Shown one piece after another: positions 38,746-47,623 of a stretch of DNA of 54,382 bases. This stretch comes from Gammaproteobacteria bacterium (lineage in GTDB: Bacteria > Pseudomonadota > Gammaproteobacteria > Pseudomonadales > Pseudohongiellaceae). Both the position numbers and the translations under genes were made by a program. Where the stretch lies: positions 4,213-58,594 of the forward strand of contig PBYU01000019.1 in NCBI GenBank assembly GCA_002730035.1, written 5' to 3'. Every line of letters begins with the position of its first letter. The stretch's first letter is position 1. The notes beneath the pieces were generated by a model. The model was not told where the DNA came from and searched no databases. It saw nothing but the letters and a program-made list of their open reading frames with translations.

Positions 38746-39555
38746 ATGAAACTCGTCAGATTAATCGTGCTCATAGCGACCCTGGGTGCCTCTCCTGCCC
38801 TGCTTGCATTGACCGGATCGGCCAATGTCGGCAGTGCCTGCGCCACGCTAGAATTCATGGCAAAAATGGTCACGTTGAATGCAATGTTACCGGCAGACTA
38901 TGACGACATCGGCGAGCTTTACGCGATGGAGGAGTCACTCGCTGAGCTGAACTCCCTGGTGTGCCAACCGGTGATTCTGACTGAATTCACCCGCGGCAGC
39001 AGCAGCTACTACAATGGTCAACTTGTCTCGATCGACCTTTACTACGATCCCTGGTTTTTTAACAACGGTCAGCTGTTCGTTGCCGCTCCAGGTGAAGACA
39101 CCGTCATCTACTACCCGAATGGCCGCATCATGGCTTATTCATGGATGCATGGCGATCAGGCGATTTTCTGGCCGAACGGCAACCTGGCCACCGATTATTT
39201 TCGGGTCTTCGATGAGACCTGGTATTACCCGGACGGCAATATCATTACCTACTATGCCGGCTATACGGGTGGTCGCTGGTTCTATCCCTTTCAGCGCCTG
39301 GACGGGGGCATCGGCCAGCAGGTAATTTCCAGCAATTGGGGCGTCCACAATGAAGATTTCACATTCCTGAATTTTCGAGCCAACGGAAGTCTGTTTACGA
39401 CGCAGGAACGCATTCGCAGGAAATTGGTTTTCGACGACATCGATCTGCTGGATGTACCAGGTGTCCTTCTATTGGTAACGCGCCTGTACCAGGCCTATGA
39501 TATAGCCAAGGAGTTTGCTCCGGCCGACGTGAATATTACAGGAGCGCCCTATTAG
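38746..39555 (+). CDS. Secreted protein with WPNG/YPDG repeats, unknown function
   Basis: About 269 residues from the ATG at 38746, preceded by GGAGG. The signal peptide ends near LLALTGS. The central region repeats a short tyrosine- or tryptophan-rich unit ending in N/D-G (YYPNGRIMAYSW, FWPNGNLATDY, YYPDGNIITYY, NNGQLF), which resembles toxin_WG/MORN-like beta-hairpin repeats. Two Cys near the start of the mature protein and one further on. No catalytic motif. Cell-surface or periplasmic location is inferred. It converges with the sigma-factor operon's last gene. Confidence 0.78.
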   Translation: MKLVRLIVLIATLGASPALLALTGSANVGSACATLEFMAKMVTLNAMLPADYDDIGELYAMEESLAELNSLVCQPVILTEFTRGSSSYYNGQLVSIDLYYDPWFFNNGQLFVAAPGEDTVIYYPNGRIMAYSWMHGDQAIFWPNGNLATDYFRVFDETWYYPDGNIITYYAGYTGGRWFYPFQRLDGGIGQQVISSNWGVHNEDFTFLNFRANGSLFTTQERIRRKLVFDDIDLLDVPGVLLLVTRLYQAYDIAKEFAPADVNITGAPY

Positions 39556-39596
39556 AAATGGCCGTTGCGGGATTTCTTTCCAGAAGTGCATCGGGA

Positions 39597-40637
39597 CTAA
39601 TAGCTGTATTGGGCAGATCGTTGTTGCAATGTCACCGCGTCGATATCACCATTTTGACATTGCAGCACGTCTGCCTTACTTAGTATGTGCAGCTTATTTC
39701 TTCGACGCGTGTCTTCAACAGACTCTTCGCCGAGCCCGGTAAGAATGATCGAGATATTTTCCTGTGCCGGTAACTCTCGAAGTGCCGAGCCGTAGTCGCA
39801 CATGGCGACATAGATATCCGCTTCAAATTCCTGAAGATCCTGCTGCCATCGTAACCCATAGGCTTGCTCAGCCGCATCGGTACGTTGTTTCAACTCGGCG
39901 GCCTTGGCCAGCGCCTGATCGCGTAGCGGCTCAATCCTGACCAGTAGTGCATTAAGCCTGGAATTGATTCCATTCTCAGCCGGCTCCGTGACCGGTTCTA
40001 GGTTGGTTCCGTCATCGGCACTGCGAATCTCCTGTTCCATCTCACGCAGCTGTTGCAGGTTCGTCCGCATCGAGACGCGCAGCTCCTCGAGTTCCGTGCG
40101 CATTTGTTCATAGGTATTCTCATCCACGCTGCCCAGCGAGCGTAGGGAACGCGCCGAATCGGAGGCTTGCTGAAGCGCGTTACTAACGACCAGTGAGTAA
40201 TCAATATTAGAAATTCTCTCCATCATCTCCCGGTAGTAAATATTAGCCTGTCCCCGACCATCCGATAGGGGTAAAACTGGCTGTGGATCAGCGGCAAGCG
40301 TCGGCGTTCGAATCGCCTCAAAAGGATTACGCCGATTCTGCAGTGACTGCATGGCCGAATTTAGTGAGGCGAGGCTCATCCTGTTGCGACGATTGGCCAA
40401 TGGCGTGCGCAGTTCGAAGACTACTCCCTGCCCCAATAAGTAGGCGCTATCGATTCCGCCCAGACTCAAGCCAAACAGGCCGGAGCTGTTGTCGAGCCCG
40501 AGAGCTTCTTCGAGTATTCCAGAAAAAATATCGATATTCCTCTGCAGGCTTGCTATCTCGGCATCCTGTGCAGCGCCAACTCCACTGGCTAACAACAGGC
40601 TAATGCAGGCTCCGAATAGTTGATTTCGCAGTTTCAT
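39597..40637 (-). CDS. Periplasmic helical protein of an ECF sigma-factor operon, unknown function
   Basis: About 346 residues from the ATG at 40637. The signal peptide is MKLRNQLFGACISLLLASGVGAA. The mature part contains long alpha/coiled-coil stretches (EQMRTELEELRVSMRTNLQQLREMEQEI, RDQALAKAAELKQR) with Glu/Arg periodicity, and two Cys near the C-terminus. No known domain is recognised. It follows the anti-sigma gene by 19 bp, so it may be a sensor partner or the target of the system. Confidence 0.8.
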   Translation of the reverse strand: MKLRNQLFGACISLLLASGVGAAQDAEIASLQRNIDIFSGILEEALGLDNSSGLFGLSLGGIDSAYLLGQGVVFELRTPLANRRNRMSLASLNSAMQSLQNRRNPFEAIRTPTLAADPQPVLPLSDGRGQANIYYREMMERISNIDYSLVVSNALQQASDSARSLRSLGSVDENTYEQMRTELEELRVSMRTNLQQLREMEQEIRSADDGTNLEPVTEPAENGINSRLNALLVRIEPLRDQALAKAAELKQRTDAAEQAYGLRWQQDLQEFEADIYVAMCDYGSALRELPAQENISIILTGLGEESVEDTRRRNKLHILSKADVLQCQNGDIDAVTLQQRSAQYSY

Positions 40638-40656
40638 GGCAGTCTCCAAGGCTGGC

Positions 40657-41337
40657 CTAGCGCACAGGCTCCTGGTAGCTAACAAATTGGGCGAGTTGCT
40701 GCAGGGTACGAATCGTTTCATAGTCACTGTCCACTAGTGCCTGGTAGCCCACTCGCATGTCTTCGAGGTCGCGAATTCTGTTTTGTTCGAAGAAGGCATA
40801 GATACGATCCAGATTATCTGCCGTGATTTGTTGCGTCTGATCCATTACGGCTTGTAGTAGCTGCACACTGTTGCTGTCTAGCCTATCTTCGACGCGTGTA
40901 ATCAGCGCCTGTATCTCATCACGCTGCAGTTCCTGGAACTCCGTCAGTTGTGATTGAAACTGCTGCTGGCTTGAAGAATTATCGCCAAATGTAATCGAGA
41001 ACCCCTGCTCCCCAGAGACCACACTAACGTTTAAAAAAAGAATACTCAGCATGGCGAATGACGCTGCAGTTGGCACCCACTGCCACCATCTCCAGAAGCC
41101 TGTCGTGGATCCACTCACTCGATGCTCGCGCTTAAACAGATCGACACCACGATCCCAATGGGGAACGCGTTGATCTTGCCAGTTTTGCAGATTGCTCTGC
41201 GCCAGTAATAGTGCTTCTAGTTCACTCCCACATATCTCACAAGAATTTAAATGAAGCTCAATTTCTTCTCTGGCAAAGGGAGCCAAGTCGTCCGAAAAGT
41301 ATTCCTGTAACAAGTGTTGTGTCTTAGGGCAGGACAT
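40657..41337 (-). CDS. Anti-sigma factor with zinc-finger and transmembrane helix
   Basis: About 226 residues from the ATG at 41337, behind a GGAGGAAAATC site. The N-terminus has the zf-HC2 HxxxCxxC motif (ELHLNSCEICGSELEALL). A helix WQWVPTAASFAMLSILFLNVSVV spans the inner membrane, and a periplasmic coiled-coil domain follows. It overlaps the sigma-factor gene by 14 bp, the common layout that keeps the pair in balance. Confidence 0.9.
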   Translation of the reverse strand: MSCPKTQHLLQEYFSDDLAPFAREEIELHLNSCEICGSELEALLLAQSNLQNWQDQRVPHWDRGVDLFKREHRVSGSTTGFWRWWQWVPTAASFAMLSILFLNVSVVSGEQGFSITFGDNSSSQQQFQSQLTEFQELQRDEIQALITRVEDRLDSNSVQLLQAVMDQTQQITADNLDRIYAFFEQNRIRDLEDMRVGYQALVDSDYETIRTLQQLAQFVSYQEPVR

Positions 41338-41905
41338 GATTTTCCTCCGAAACAACTTTCAGTTTCTTTAGTGCGGTATAAAAACGGGTCTTCGCTGTGT
41401 TTACTGAGATCTCTTGCATATCGGCTATCTCATCAAATGTCTGGGATTGAAATACCTTCAGCTCCACAATCAATCTTTGCTCCAGGGGCAAAATGGCAAG
41501 CATCTTGCAGATTTGATTGTTCTGCTGTTGTTCTCCTAATTTTCTATCCGGCTCATCTTTCGAATCGTTGGCTATCGATTCAAATATGTCCTTATCATCC
41601 TGATCATTGCCGCTCGATTGAGTCGTCATCAAGCGTTTACGCCGATTCATATCCACGGCTTTGTTGTGCGCGATGCGGAAGATCCAGCTACTGAATTTTG
41701 CATCTCCCCTGAATCGATGCAGATTCCGGTACACGCCGAGAAATACTTCCTGCATCAAATCCATGGCATCCGAGCTGTTTCCAGTCAACCGCATACCGAG
41801 GTTATAAACTTTGCTCTCATGGCGTTTGACCAATTTTTCCCAGGCGAACGCCGACCCATTAAGCGCTGAAGCAATTAACGCTGCATCTTCATCGATCAGG
41901 CTCAT
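41324..41905 (-). CDS. ECF RNA polymerase sigma factor
   Basis: 193 residues. Region 2 has DLMQEVFLGVYRNLHRFRGDAKFSSWIFRIAHNKAVDMNRR, characteristic of ECF factors. Region 4 has LPLEQRLIVELKVFQSQTFDEIADMQEISVNTAKTR. A ~35-residue acidic linker separates them. It is first in an operon with an anti-sigma factor and a periplasmic protein. The signal it answers is unknown, but the partners place the sensor in the envelope. Confidence 0.94.
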   Translation of the reverse strand: MSLIDEDAALIASALNGSAFAWEKLVKRHESKVYNLGMRLTGNSSDAMDLMQEVFLGVYRNLHRFRGDAKFSSWIFRIAHNKAVDMNRRKRLMTTQSSGNDQDDKDIFESIANDSKDEPDRKLGEQQQNNQICKMLAILPLEQRLIVELKVFQSQTFDEIADMQEISVNTAKTRFYTALKKLKVVSEENHVLP

Positions 41906-42172
41906 ACGTCCCTTTCCTGCGCAATCTACCTAGTTTGAGGATATTCAGATATCAATGCCAAATATCGTGGATATTAGTCATTAATATCGTTCGAACCACA
42001 AAATAGTACATTTCGCTGGATACTGGTACCAGGGAAGCCCTGTTACATAGGTCGCAAATGAAGGTGGGAAAGTTTGGATTTAAGGAAATTCGGCTCTGAT
42101 ATCCGAGAAGCAGTCGGGATTCCAAGAATTGGCACAACCCTGCTGATTCCGGCTCGGCAGCTTTGCCCCTGG

Positions 42173-42949
42173 TCACTTAGGCCGCGGGTGCGACCACATC
42201 CAGATACCGGTGGCCGCCATGAGAATGAAAAGGATTGCCATCAAGTCTACTAGTATGACGCCGAGGTTTCCCAGTAATCGGCCGCTATGGATATCCAGTA
42301 TCAGGCGCTCCCAACTAAGCAGCGAACTCGCATAATCATTCCTAATCGACGCAACCAGCTGCGCACCGGGTTGAGAATTTTCATTCCACTGCACAGCGGT
42401 GTCGACATGTGGAGAAGCTGACCAGGTTAATGCATCGAGATCGGCCACAATTAGCTCTGCAGACCGGTCCAGAATTAACTCTCCGGCCAGGTCACTACCT
42501 ATCCTGGTGATACCAGAGGGCACTCCAACCAGGCTTCCAAGAATCTCGATGAGCTCCCCTTGTTCAGAAATCAGCACGAGCTGATTCTCGGTGGCTATTG
42601 CATAACCAAACTCGGTATCTACCATCCCAATTAGCTTATTGAAACTACCGGGAACTCTTATCTCATTAAAATAGAGTCGCTCTGCAATTAAACTCACACG
42701 CTGACTATTTGAGGAATAGCTACTTGAGATTTCGGGAACTTCAATAGCGTACCAGCGCAGCAAAACTGCACTGGATAAAAATCGATTGTCGAGACTCAGA
42801 GAAGGACTGTAATGCAATAGCAGACCAGAAAAGGAAAGTAAGATTACAAACAGGGCACTGACAACTCCCATTCGACGATGGAGAGTGAGAAAGAACCGAA
42901 GTCTAGTTAAAGAATTTTTAACTTCGTTATCAGAAGTCTTTGTGCTCAA
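42173..42949 (-). CDS. PepSY-associated inner-membrane protein
   Basis: 258 residues, start TTG with no clear ribosome site. An N-terminal helix follows a FLTLHRRMGVVSALFVILLSFSGLLL motif and a C-terminal helix follows DIHSGRLLGNLGVILVD, as in PepSY_TM proteins; the His residues at both membrane faces are placed like haem or electron-transfer ligands. The periplasmic loop between carries the PepSY-like region. It is the third gene of a porin/FMN-binding/PepSY operon, 15 bp after the FMN-binding gene, so it may feed electrons to the flavin protein. Confidence 0.8.
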   Translation of the reverse strand: MSTKTSDNEVKNSLTRLRFFLTLHRRMGVVSALFVILLSFSGLLLHYSPSLSLDNRFLSSAVLLRWYAIEVPEISSSYSSNSQRVSLIAERLYFNEIRVPGSFNKLIGMVDTEFGYAIATENQLVLISEQGELIEILGSLVGVPSGITRIGSDLAGELILDRSAELIVADLDALTWSASPHVDTAVQWNENSQPGAQLVASIRNDYASSLLSWERLILDIHSGRLLGNLGVILVDLMAILFILMAATGIWMWSHPRPK

Positions 42950-42964
42950 TACAGATGTAATAGC

Positions 42965-43483
42965 TCAAGTGAAGGTGGATTCTGCCAGATAAAGCACTAG
43001 GCGGGAAATATTGGTCATGGCTTTTACAGATAGGGTTGCTCCGGAAATTCCATCAATATGTCGATCCAGTCGTTGGCGCTTTTCTATCGAAGCCCCATTG
43101 AATTGGCGGGTAAAGAAATCGTATTTAATCTCCCATCCTCTGGATTCTCGAAATGCCAGCACCTTGATTTCTTCAATCTGATTATCGCTGACTACCACAC
43201 CAACGGTAATAGGCTCAGTCTTTCCAATCTCTTCCATGATCCAAGCCGAACGAGACTGATCGCCCCAATAACGAAGGCGCAGGTAATCGGGTTTATGTCC
43301 CAGAATAGATTCGGCAATTTGTTGCTTTTCACCGCTTATCCACACCGTATCGCTAGACGGTAGATCGCCTGCAAAAACACGGTTCAGGAAATCAGCAGGT
43401 TGTATAGAATCATCGCTGGCCAATACAGCCGGCAGCGACAGGGTGACCAATACCGCAATAAGTGCCTTTACTCTTTTGTTCAT
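42965..43483 (-). CDS. FMN-binding domain protein (covalently flavinylated)
   Basis: About 172 residues from the ATG at 43483 (an ATG four codons upstream is also possible). A signal peptide (KALIAVLVTLSLPAVLA) is followed by a single FMN_bind domain, and the DGISGATLS motif is the site to which ApbE attaches FMN through a Ser/Thr. No ApbE gene is in the window. The flavin would sit in the periplasm and carry electrons. Its neighbours are a porin upstream and a PepSY membrane protein downstream. Confidence 0.87.
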   Translation of the reverse strand: MNKRVKALIAVLVTLSLPAVLASDDSIQPADFLNRVFAGDLPSSDTVWISGEKQQIAESILGHKPDYLRLRYWGDQSRSAWIMEEIGKTEPITVGVVVSDNQIEEIKVLAFRESRGWEIKYDFFTRQFNGASIEKRQRLDRHIDGISGATLSVKAMTNISRLVLYLAESTFT

Positions 43484-43518
43484 CGTATTACCCATTTGCT
43501 ACTTCATTCTTTACTGAG

Positions 43519-44862
43519 CTAGAACTGCCAACCAATCCCAACATTAAACCCATCCAGATCACGATCCTTGTCATCATCTTCAAACTGGTAGTCCATTTTT
43601 AGAACAACGTTATCTGCTAACCAGTAGTTGGCTCCAACCAGGCTGCGACTGGTCGCCGAGTCGTTGGCAGCCAGAACATTACTCGCGGCCCGTTCATTGG
43701 TGCGTTCGAATCGATAGAAAACGCCGAAGTCTGAATTGAAGCGATAGGAAGGCTCTATGTAGTAACCATACTGGCTCTCACGGCCCAGACCATTGTTGCT
43801 GAAATCGTTGTTGGCGACGCTTTCTATGGAATTATCAATATCCCATTCTGCCCACAAGGCACGCAGTCCCCAGGGACCGGACTGATAGACGATGTGAGCC
43901 TCGGTCAGCAAGCCGTCCAGATCATCGACGCTATTGCCGAAACTATCGAACACCCCGTCTCTACCGGTATTGCCCCGAGTACTGGCATCTTGAGTCATGT
44001 CACTCTGGTAATGCAGTGTCAGCCCCAACTCCAACCCCTGCATACCGGTGTAACGCAGCCGACCGGTATAGCCAAGCCCATCCATTTCGGCACGGGCACC
44101 GCTCTGACGGGAATCACGTATAGCCAGTTCGCCGCCGTGGCCACTCTCGAAGAACAGCCCTTCATGAATATCCAGGTCATAGCTGAAGCCGCGACCAAGC
44201 TGGCCGGCGAACTTGACGCCGTTTACTCGGTAAGTAGTTGGGATGATGCGGGATTCGATACGATTTCTTTCGACCCCATAAAAAGTATTAGGCTCATGGG
44301 TTTCATTCATGATGCCAATCGGTACCAGATGCATACCAGCCAGTACGCTGTGGTTGCGTGTGTAGTCCCACTCAAGATATGCCTGTTCCAGCTCCACCGC
44401 ACCTGGGGCGCGTGCATCATCGCTGATAAAAGAGTGCTCGACTTCCAGCTCGGAATTGAATCGCAGGGAATCGCTGAATTGGTGATTCAGGAAAATCACA
44501 AAGCGTTGAATATCCAACTCCCGGGTCGAGGAGTTGCTGGTCTCATCGTTGTATAACATCTCGCCATAGCCACCGATAGTGGTGCGATCTGCCCAGCTGC
44601 CTCGGCCGGTACTAGTCGGCGCATCCAGTACTTCGCCTACTGCCTCGATGCGTTCGCTGTTCTCGAGAGTCTGAATTTCAACGGTCTGGGTTACGGAGCG
44701 AGTGACTTGCAGTTGCTGACGCAACTCTTCAATTTGAGCCTGTTGCTGCTGAACCATTTCCCACAATTCCGCCATGCTGGGCTCATTTTCAGCACCCCGG
44801 CTGGAGCCGCTGAAAACACAGAGGCTTGCTATCAAGACGAACAACTGGCGCTTACTTCTCAC
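43519..44862 (-). CDS. Outer-membrane porin with coiled-coil N-terminus
   Basis: About 447 residues. I chose a GTG at 44862, preceded by GGAG at 5 bp; ATG at 44889 and TTG at 44901 would lengthen the signal peptide's front end. After the signal peptide (QLFVLIASLCVFSGSSRGA) a coiled-coil trimerisation segment (WEMVQQQQAQIEELRQQLQ) precedes a ~16-strand barrel, ending in FNVGIGWQF with the terminal Phe. This is the porin-O/DcaP-like layout. It leads an operon with FMN-binding and PepSY proteins and has a Fur-like and an FNR-like site upstream. Confidence 0.85.
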   Translation of the reverse strand: MRSKRQLFVLIASLCVFSGSSRGAENEPSMAELWEMVQQQQAQIEELRQQLQVTRSVTQTVEIQTLENSERIEAVGEVLDAPTSTGRGSWADRTTIGGYGEMLYNDETSNSSTRELDIQRFVIFLNHQFSDSLRFNSELEVEHSFISDDARAPGAVELEQAYLEWDYTRNHSVLAGMHLVPIGIMNETHEPNTFYGVERNRIESRIIPTTYRVNGVKFAGQLGRGFSYDLDIHEGLFFESGHGGELAIRDSRQSGARAEMDGLGYTGRLRYTGMQGLELGLTLHYQSDMTQDASTRGNTGRDGVFDSFGNSVDDLDGLLTEAHIVYQSGPWGLRALWAEWDIDNSIESVANNDFSNNGLGRESQYGYYIEPSYRFNSDFGVFYRFERTNERAASNVLAANDSATSRSLVGANYWLADNVVLKMDYQFEDDDKDRDLDGFNVGIGWQF

Positions 44863-44935
44863 TAAAACTCCGAACCCTGGGGGCTGCATGACTACTGGCA
44901 ATGGAGTAGGAGCATATAGCAGCTAATTTCTAAAC

Positions 44936-44954
44936 GCAAATCATTCTCATTTAG
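44936..44954 (-). promoter_or_regulatory. Fur-like box upstream of the porin operon
   Basis: On the minus strand the core AATGAGAATGATT matches 11 of 13 positions of the Fur consensus segment AATGATAATCATT. It would overlap the -10 region predicted from the FNR-like site 14 bp upstream, a position that fits repression when iron is plentiful. Confidence 0.6.
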
Positions 44955-44967
44955 ATTAGCATAAATG

Positions 44968-44981
44968 TTGATATAGATCAG
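44968..44981 (-). promoter_or_regulatory. Candidate FNR/ANR-type operator of the porin operon
   Basis: TTGATATAGATCAG, written on the plus strand and near-palindromic, matches the FNR consensus at 9 of 10 bases. It lies upstream of the Fur-like box. If the promoter is class II, the start would be near 44933 and the Fur-like box would cover the -10. Confidence 0.5.
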
Positions 44982-45640
44982 AATTTTGCTGCGCGTCGAG
45001 ATAATTGGGTTTTGAGTTTGTTCCAGCTCCTGGAAAGTAATTCCAGCTGGTGCAACTATTTGAAGCATTTTCTAGCTTATCGGTAGGAATTGGAGGCAAA
45101 AATTACACTAAAATTGAGCTATTATTGAACACTACTGACCGTCTCAGAAGTGCCAACAGCGGGCATCCAAAAGACGCGTAGTGACCCAATATGGTGCACA
45201 TTGACGTTCCCGCGGAAGCGTTTTTCTCGGAGAATCTAGTCTTTATGCCTGTCCACCATGAGTCCAGAATGGCTGCTGGCCGGAAGCAGTCATAAGGTGA
45301 GATTTATATCGAATCAAATGCCCACGAAAGTGGTACAAGTTCACTCTTTATTAAAAGCTTTCCATCGCTCTATACTGCAAGCGGCTGTTCGTACCTACAA
45401 AGTAGCGAATCGGCAAGTTTTGAGGAGAAGCTGCTTTTGGTTCAGCTCGAAAAAACGTTCCCGCGGGAACGTTTTTTCGTAAGGAATAGGGGATTGCTGA
45501 GGTCGGTAGTAGCGACAAGATATGGCAGTAAAACGCAGGCAGCTCTCCGGATCTGTCCAGCCCAACCGCTTTGGGGGCGCCTTGTGAGCGCGTCCTGGAT
45601 CAGTCCGGCTTGCTGCTTGATCTGCTTTCGGTAGCTAGGG
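44982..45640. other. Non-coding region between porin promoter and leuA
   Basis: No protein-coding gene is convincing: the short open frames here lack ribosome sites and family features. It holds a pair of related palindromic repeats (45204-45230 and 45448-45479) and what may be decayed sequence after them. Confidence 0.5.
45204..45479. repeat. ~275-bp segment bounded by related inverted repeats (MITE-like)
   Basis: The left end begins ACGTTCCCGCGGAAGCGTTTTTCTCG. The right end is a perfect 32-bp palindrome, CGAAAAAACGTTCCCGCGGG and its mirror, at 45448-45479. Both share the 12-mer ACGTTCCCGCGG, and read inward the ends are inverted repeats with small indels (CCGCGG-AA-CGTTTTT-TCG). There is no gene between them. 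Confidence 0.45.
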
Positions 45641-47317
45641 TCAGGCGGCGGCGCGCTGTTCGCTCAGCAGTTGACTGGCTGCTCCCATGAAGGCATTCAA
45701 TGAAGAGGCGATGATGTCCTTGCTGATGGCGACGCCGCTGTAGCGGTGCCCATCGCAACGTATCTGGATGTAGGTGACTGCCTCGGCATCGGCTCCCTGC
45801 CCCAGGGCATGTTCACCGTATTCCATGATCTCGAAATCAAGCTTGATAGCCTGCTGCAGTGCCTCGACGAACGCGTCCAGAACGCCATCACCCTCGCCAC
45901 TGATACTCAGGTCTTCACCGAAGTAATCGAGTTGAGCCTTGAAGGTCTCACGGCCTTCACTCTTCTCGATAGTGAAATTCTCCAGGCTGAGTGCTTTCTC
46001 ATTGTTCAGGTAATGCCGATTAAACAGGTCCCAGATTTCATCTGGATGGATTTCCTGCCCGGAAACCTCAGTAACTTTCTGCACGACACGGCTGAATTCG
46101 ATCTGCAGCCAGCGCGGCAATTCGAAGCCGAACTTGTTGGATAGTACGTAAGCCACGCCACCTTTGCCCGACTGGCTGTTGACACGGATTACATCTTGAT
46201 AGCTGCGCCCGATATCGCGCGGATCGATTGGCAGGTAGGCGGTCTCCCAGGTTGACCCTTCTTCATAGATGTCGAGACACTTCTTGATAGCATCCTGGTG
46301 AGAGCCTGAGAAGGCGGTAAATACCAGGTCTCCGGAGTAGGGCTGGCGAGGATGCACATCTATCTGGGTACATTCGCGCACCACCGACACGATGTGATCC
46401 ATGTCATGCAGGTCCAGCTTTGGATCGATTCCCTGGCTATATAGATTCATGGCCATGACCACAACATCCATATTGCCGGTGCGCTCGCCATTGCCCAACA
46501 AAGTGCCTTCGACACGCTGTGCACCAGCCATTACCGCCAGTTCTGCCGCACCGACGGCGCAACTGCGATCGTTATGGGTATGCAGACTGACGATGACCGA
46601 ATCACGCCGTTTGATTTGGCGGGAGAACCATTCAACCTGGTCTGCGTATATATTCGGCGTTGCCATCTCGACAGTAGAGGGCACATTAATAATGCTTGGA
46701 TTATCCGGTGTTGGATTCCACACGTCGTTCACGGCGTCGCAAACTTCAACCGCGAAGTCCAGTTCAGTTCCAGTGAAGCTCTCGGGTGAATATTGAAACA
46801 CCCATTCGGTTTCAGCTTGCAGCTCGGCGCAGCGCTTCATTTCTTCGGCACCAACCACCGCTATAGCAATAATGCCTGCCTTGTCGGTCTTGAATACTTT
46901 CTCACGCTGCGCGATGGAGGTGGAGTTATACACGTGCACAATCGCCCTTCTAGCGCCCTTCAGTGCTTCGAATGTGCGTTGAATCAGCTCCGGTCGGGCC
47001 TGGGTAAGCACCTGTATAGTGACGTCTTCGGGCACCCGGTGCTCTTCGATAAGACTGCGCACGAAATCGAAATCCGGTTGTGATGCGGCTGGAAAACCAA
47101 CTTCGATTTCTTTGAAACCTACTTCAACCAGTAGCCCGAACATCTTCTCCTTTTGCTCTACGGACATCGGCTCAATCAGTGCCTGATTTCCGTCGCGCAG
47201 GTCCACGCTGCACCAGGTGGGTGCCTCGCTAATGACCTGGTCGGGCCAGGTGCGGTCTTTGATGTCGATGGGTGGAAACGGTTTGTACTTGTTATGATCG
47301 AAATGGCCGCTACTCAT
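45641..47317 (-). CDS. leuA: 2-isopropylmalate synthase, long form
   Basis: 558 residues, longer than E. coli LeuA and like the yeast/actinobacterial type. The DRE-TIM barrel shows WCSVDLRDGNQALIEPM, SLHTHNDRSCAVGAAELA, and GTLLGNGERTGNMD, with the metal-binding HTHND. The C-terminal LeuA dimer/regulatory domain (ESEGRETFKAQLDYFGED, RYSGVAISKDI) would bind leucine for feedback inhibition. It condenses 2-oxoisovalerate and acetyl-CoA in the first step of leucine synthesis. Divergent from the Lrp-family regulator. Confidence 0.95.
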   Translation of the reverse strand: MSSGHFDHNKYKPFPPIDIKDRTWPDQVISEAPTWCSVDLRDGNQALIEPMSVEQKEKMFGLLVEVGFKEIEVGFPAASQPDFDFVRSLIEEHRVPEDVTIQVLTQARPELIQRTFEALKGARRAIVHVYNSTSIAQREKVFKTDKAGIIAIAVVGAEEMKRCAELQAETEWVFQYSPESFTGTELDFAVEVCDAVNDVWNPTPDNPSIINVPSTVEMATPNIYADQVEWFSRQIKRRDSVIVSLHTHNDRSCAVGAAELAVMAGAQRVEGTLLGNGERTGNMDVVVMAMNLYSQGIDPKLDLHDMDHIVSVVRECTQIDVHPRQPYSGDLVFTAFSGSHQDAIKKCLDIYEEGSTWETAYLPIDPRDIGRSYQDVIRVNSQSGKGGVAYVLSNKFGFELPRWLQIEFSRVVQKVTEVSGQEIHPDEIWDLFNRHYLNNEKALSLENFTIEKSEGRETFKAQLDYFGEDLSISGEGDGVLDAFVEALQQAIKLDFEIMEYGEHALGQGADAEAVTYIQIRCDGHRYSGVAISKDIIASSLNAFMGAASQLLSEQRAAA

Positions 47318-47623
47318 CTTGCTGATCTCCTGCTTCCCTGGTTCTGCTTACTCATAGTTACGCCTGCCTGGTTTTACACTATCTCTCCACCCTCGTGAGG
47401 CTGCTATCGGGATTCGCACCTGTTTAGTGCTTACCCGCGGCTCGAGATCATTACCCGCAGTTCGAGACTGGCTACTATAGTGGAAATGCTGTAGTGATTC
47501 TATGCATAGTTTCTACTGATTACCAATTTTATTGGTGTTATTATCTATTTTATTGATAATAATTGTGTATTAATGCCATTAATATGAATATCTATCGATT
47601 TAGTCATCAACGGAGGAGCTGTC
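47318..47623. promoter_or_regulatory. Divergent leuA/lrp-type control region
   Basis: 306 bp without a gene. It contains a 17-bp direct repeat (47431-47467), a TATAGT-like -10 for leuA on the minus strand near 47477, and a very AT-rich stretch (47515-47585) next to the regulator, suitable for Lrp-type binding. Confidence 0.55.
47431..47467. repeat. Tandem operator-like direct repeat upstream of leuA
   Basis: TTACCCGCGGCTCGAGA (47431-47447) and TTACCCGCAGTTCGAGA (47451-47467) match at 15 of 17 bases with a 20-bp period, two helical turns. They sit just downstream of the leuA -10 candidate, a typical repressor position. Confidence 0.55.

Noticed and set aside
41952..42176. 74-codon open frame on the minus strand
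   Set aside because: It overlaps the PepSY gene end, has no ribosome site, no family features and an atypical composition.
45258..45634. Short open frames in the gene-free stretch before leuA
   Set aside because: They overlap the palindromic repeats, lack ribosome sites and have low-information sequence.
47380..47470. Possible leader peptide/attenuator before leuA
   Set aside because: No Leu-codon-rich short frame and no alternating hairpins were found; only the tandem repeat remains.
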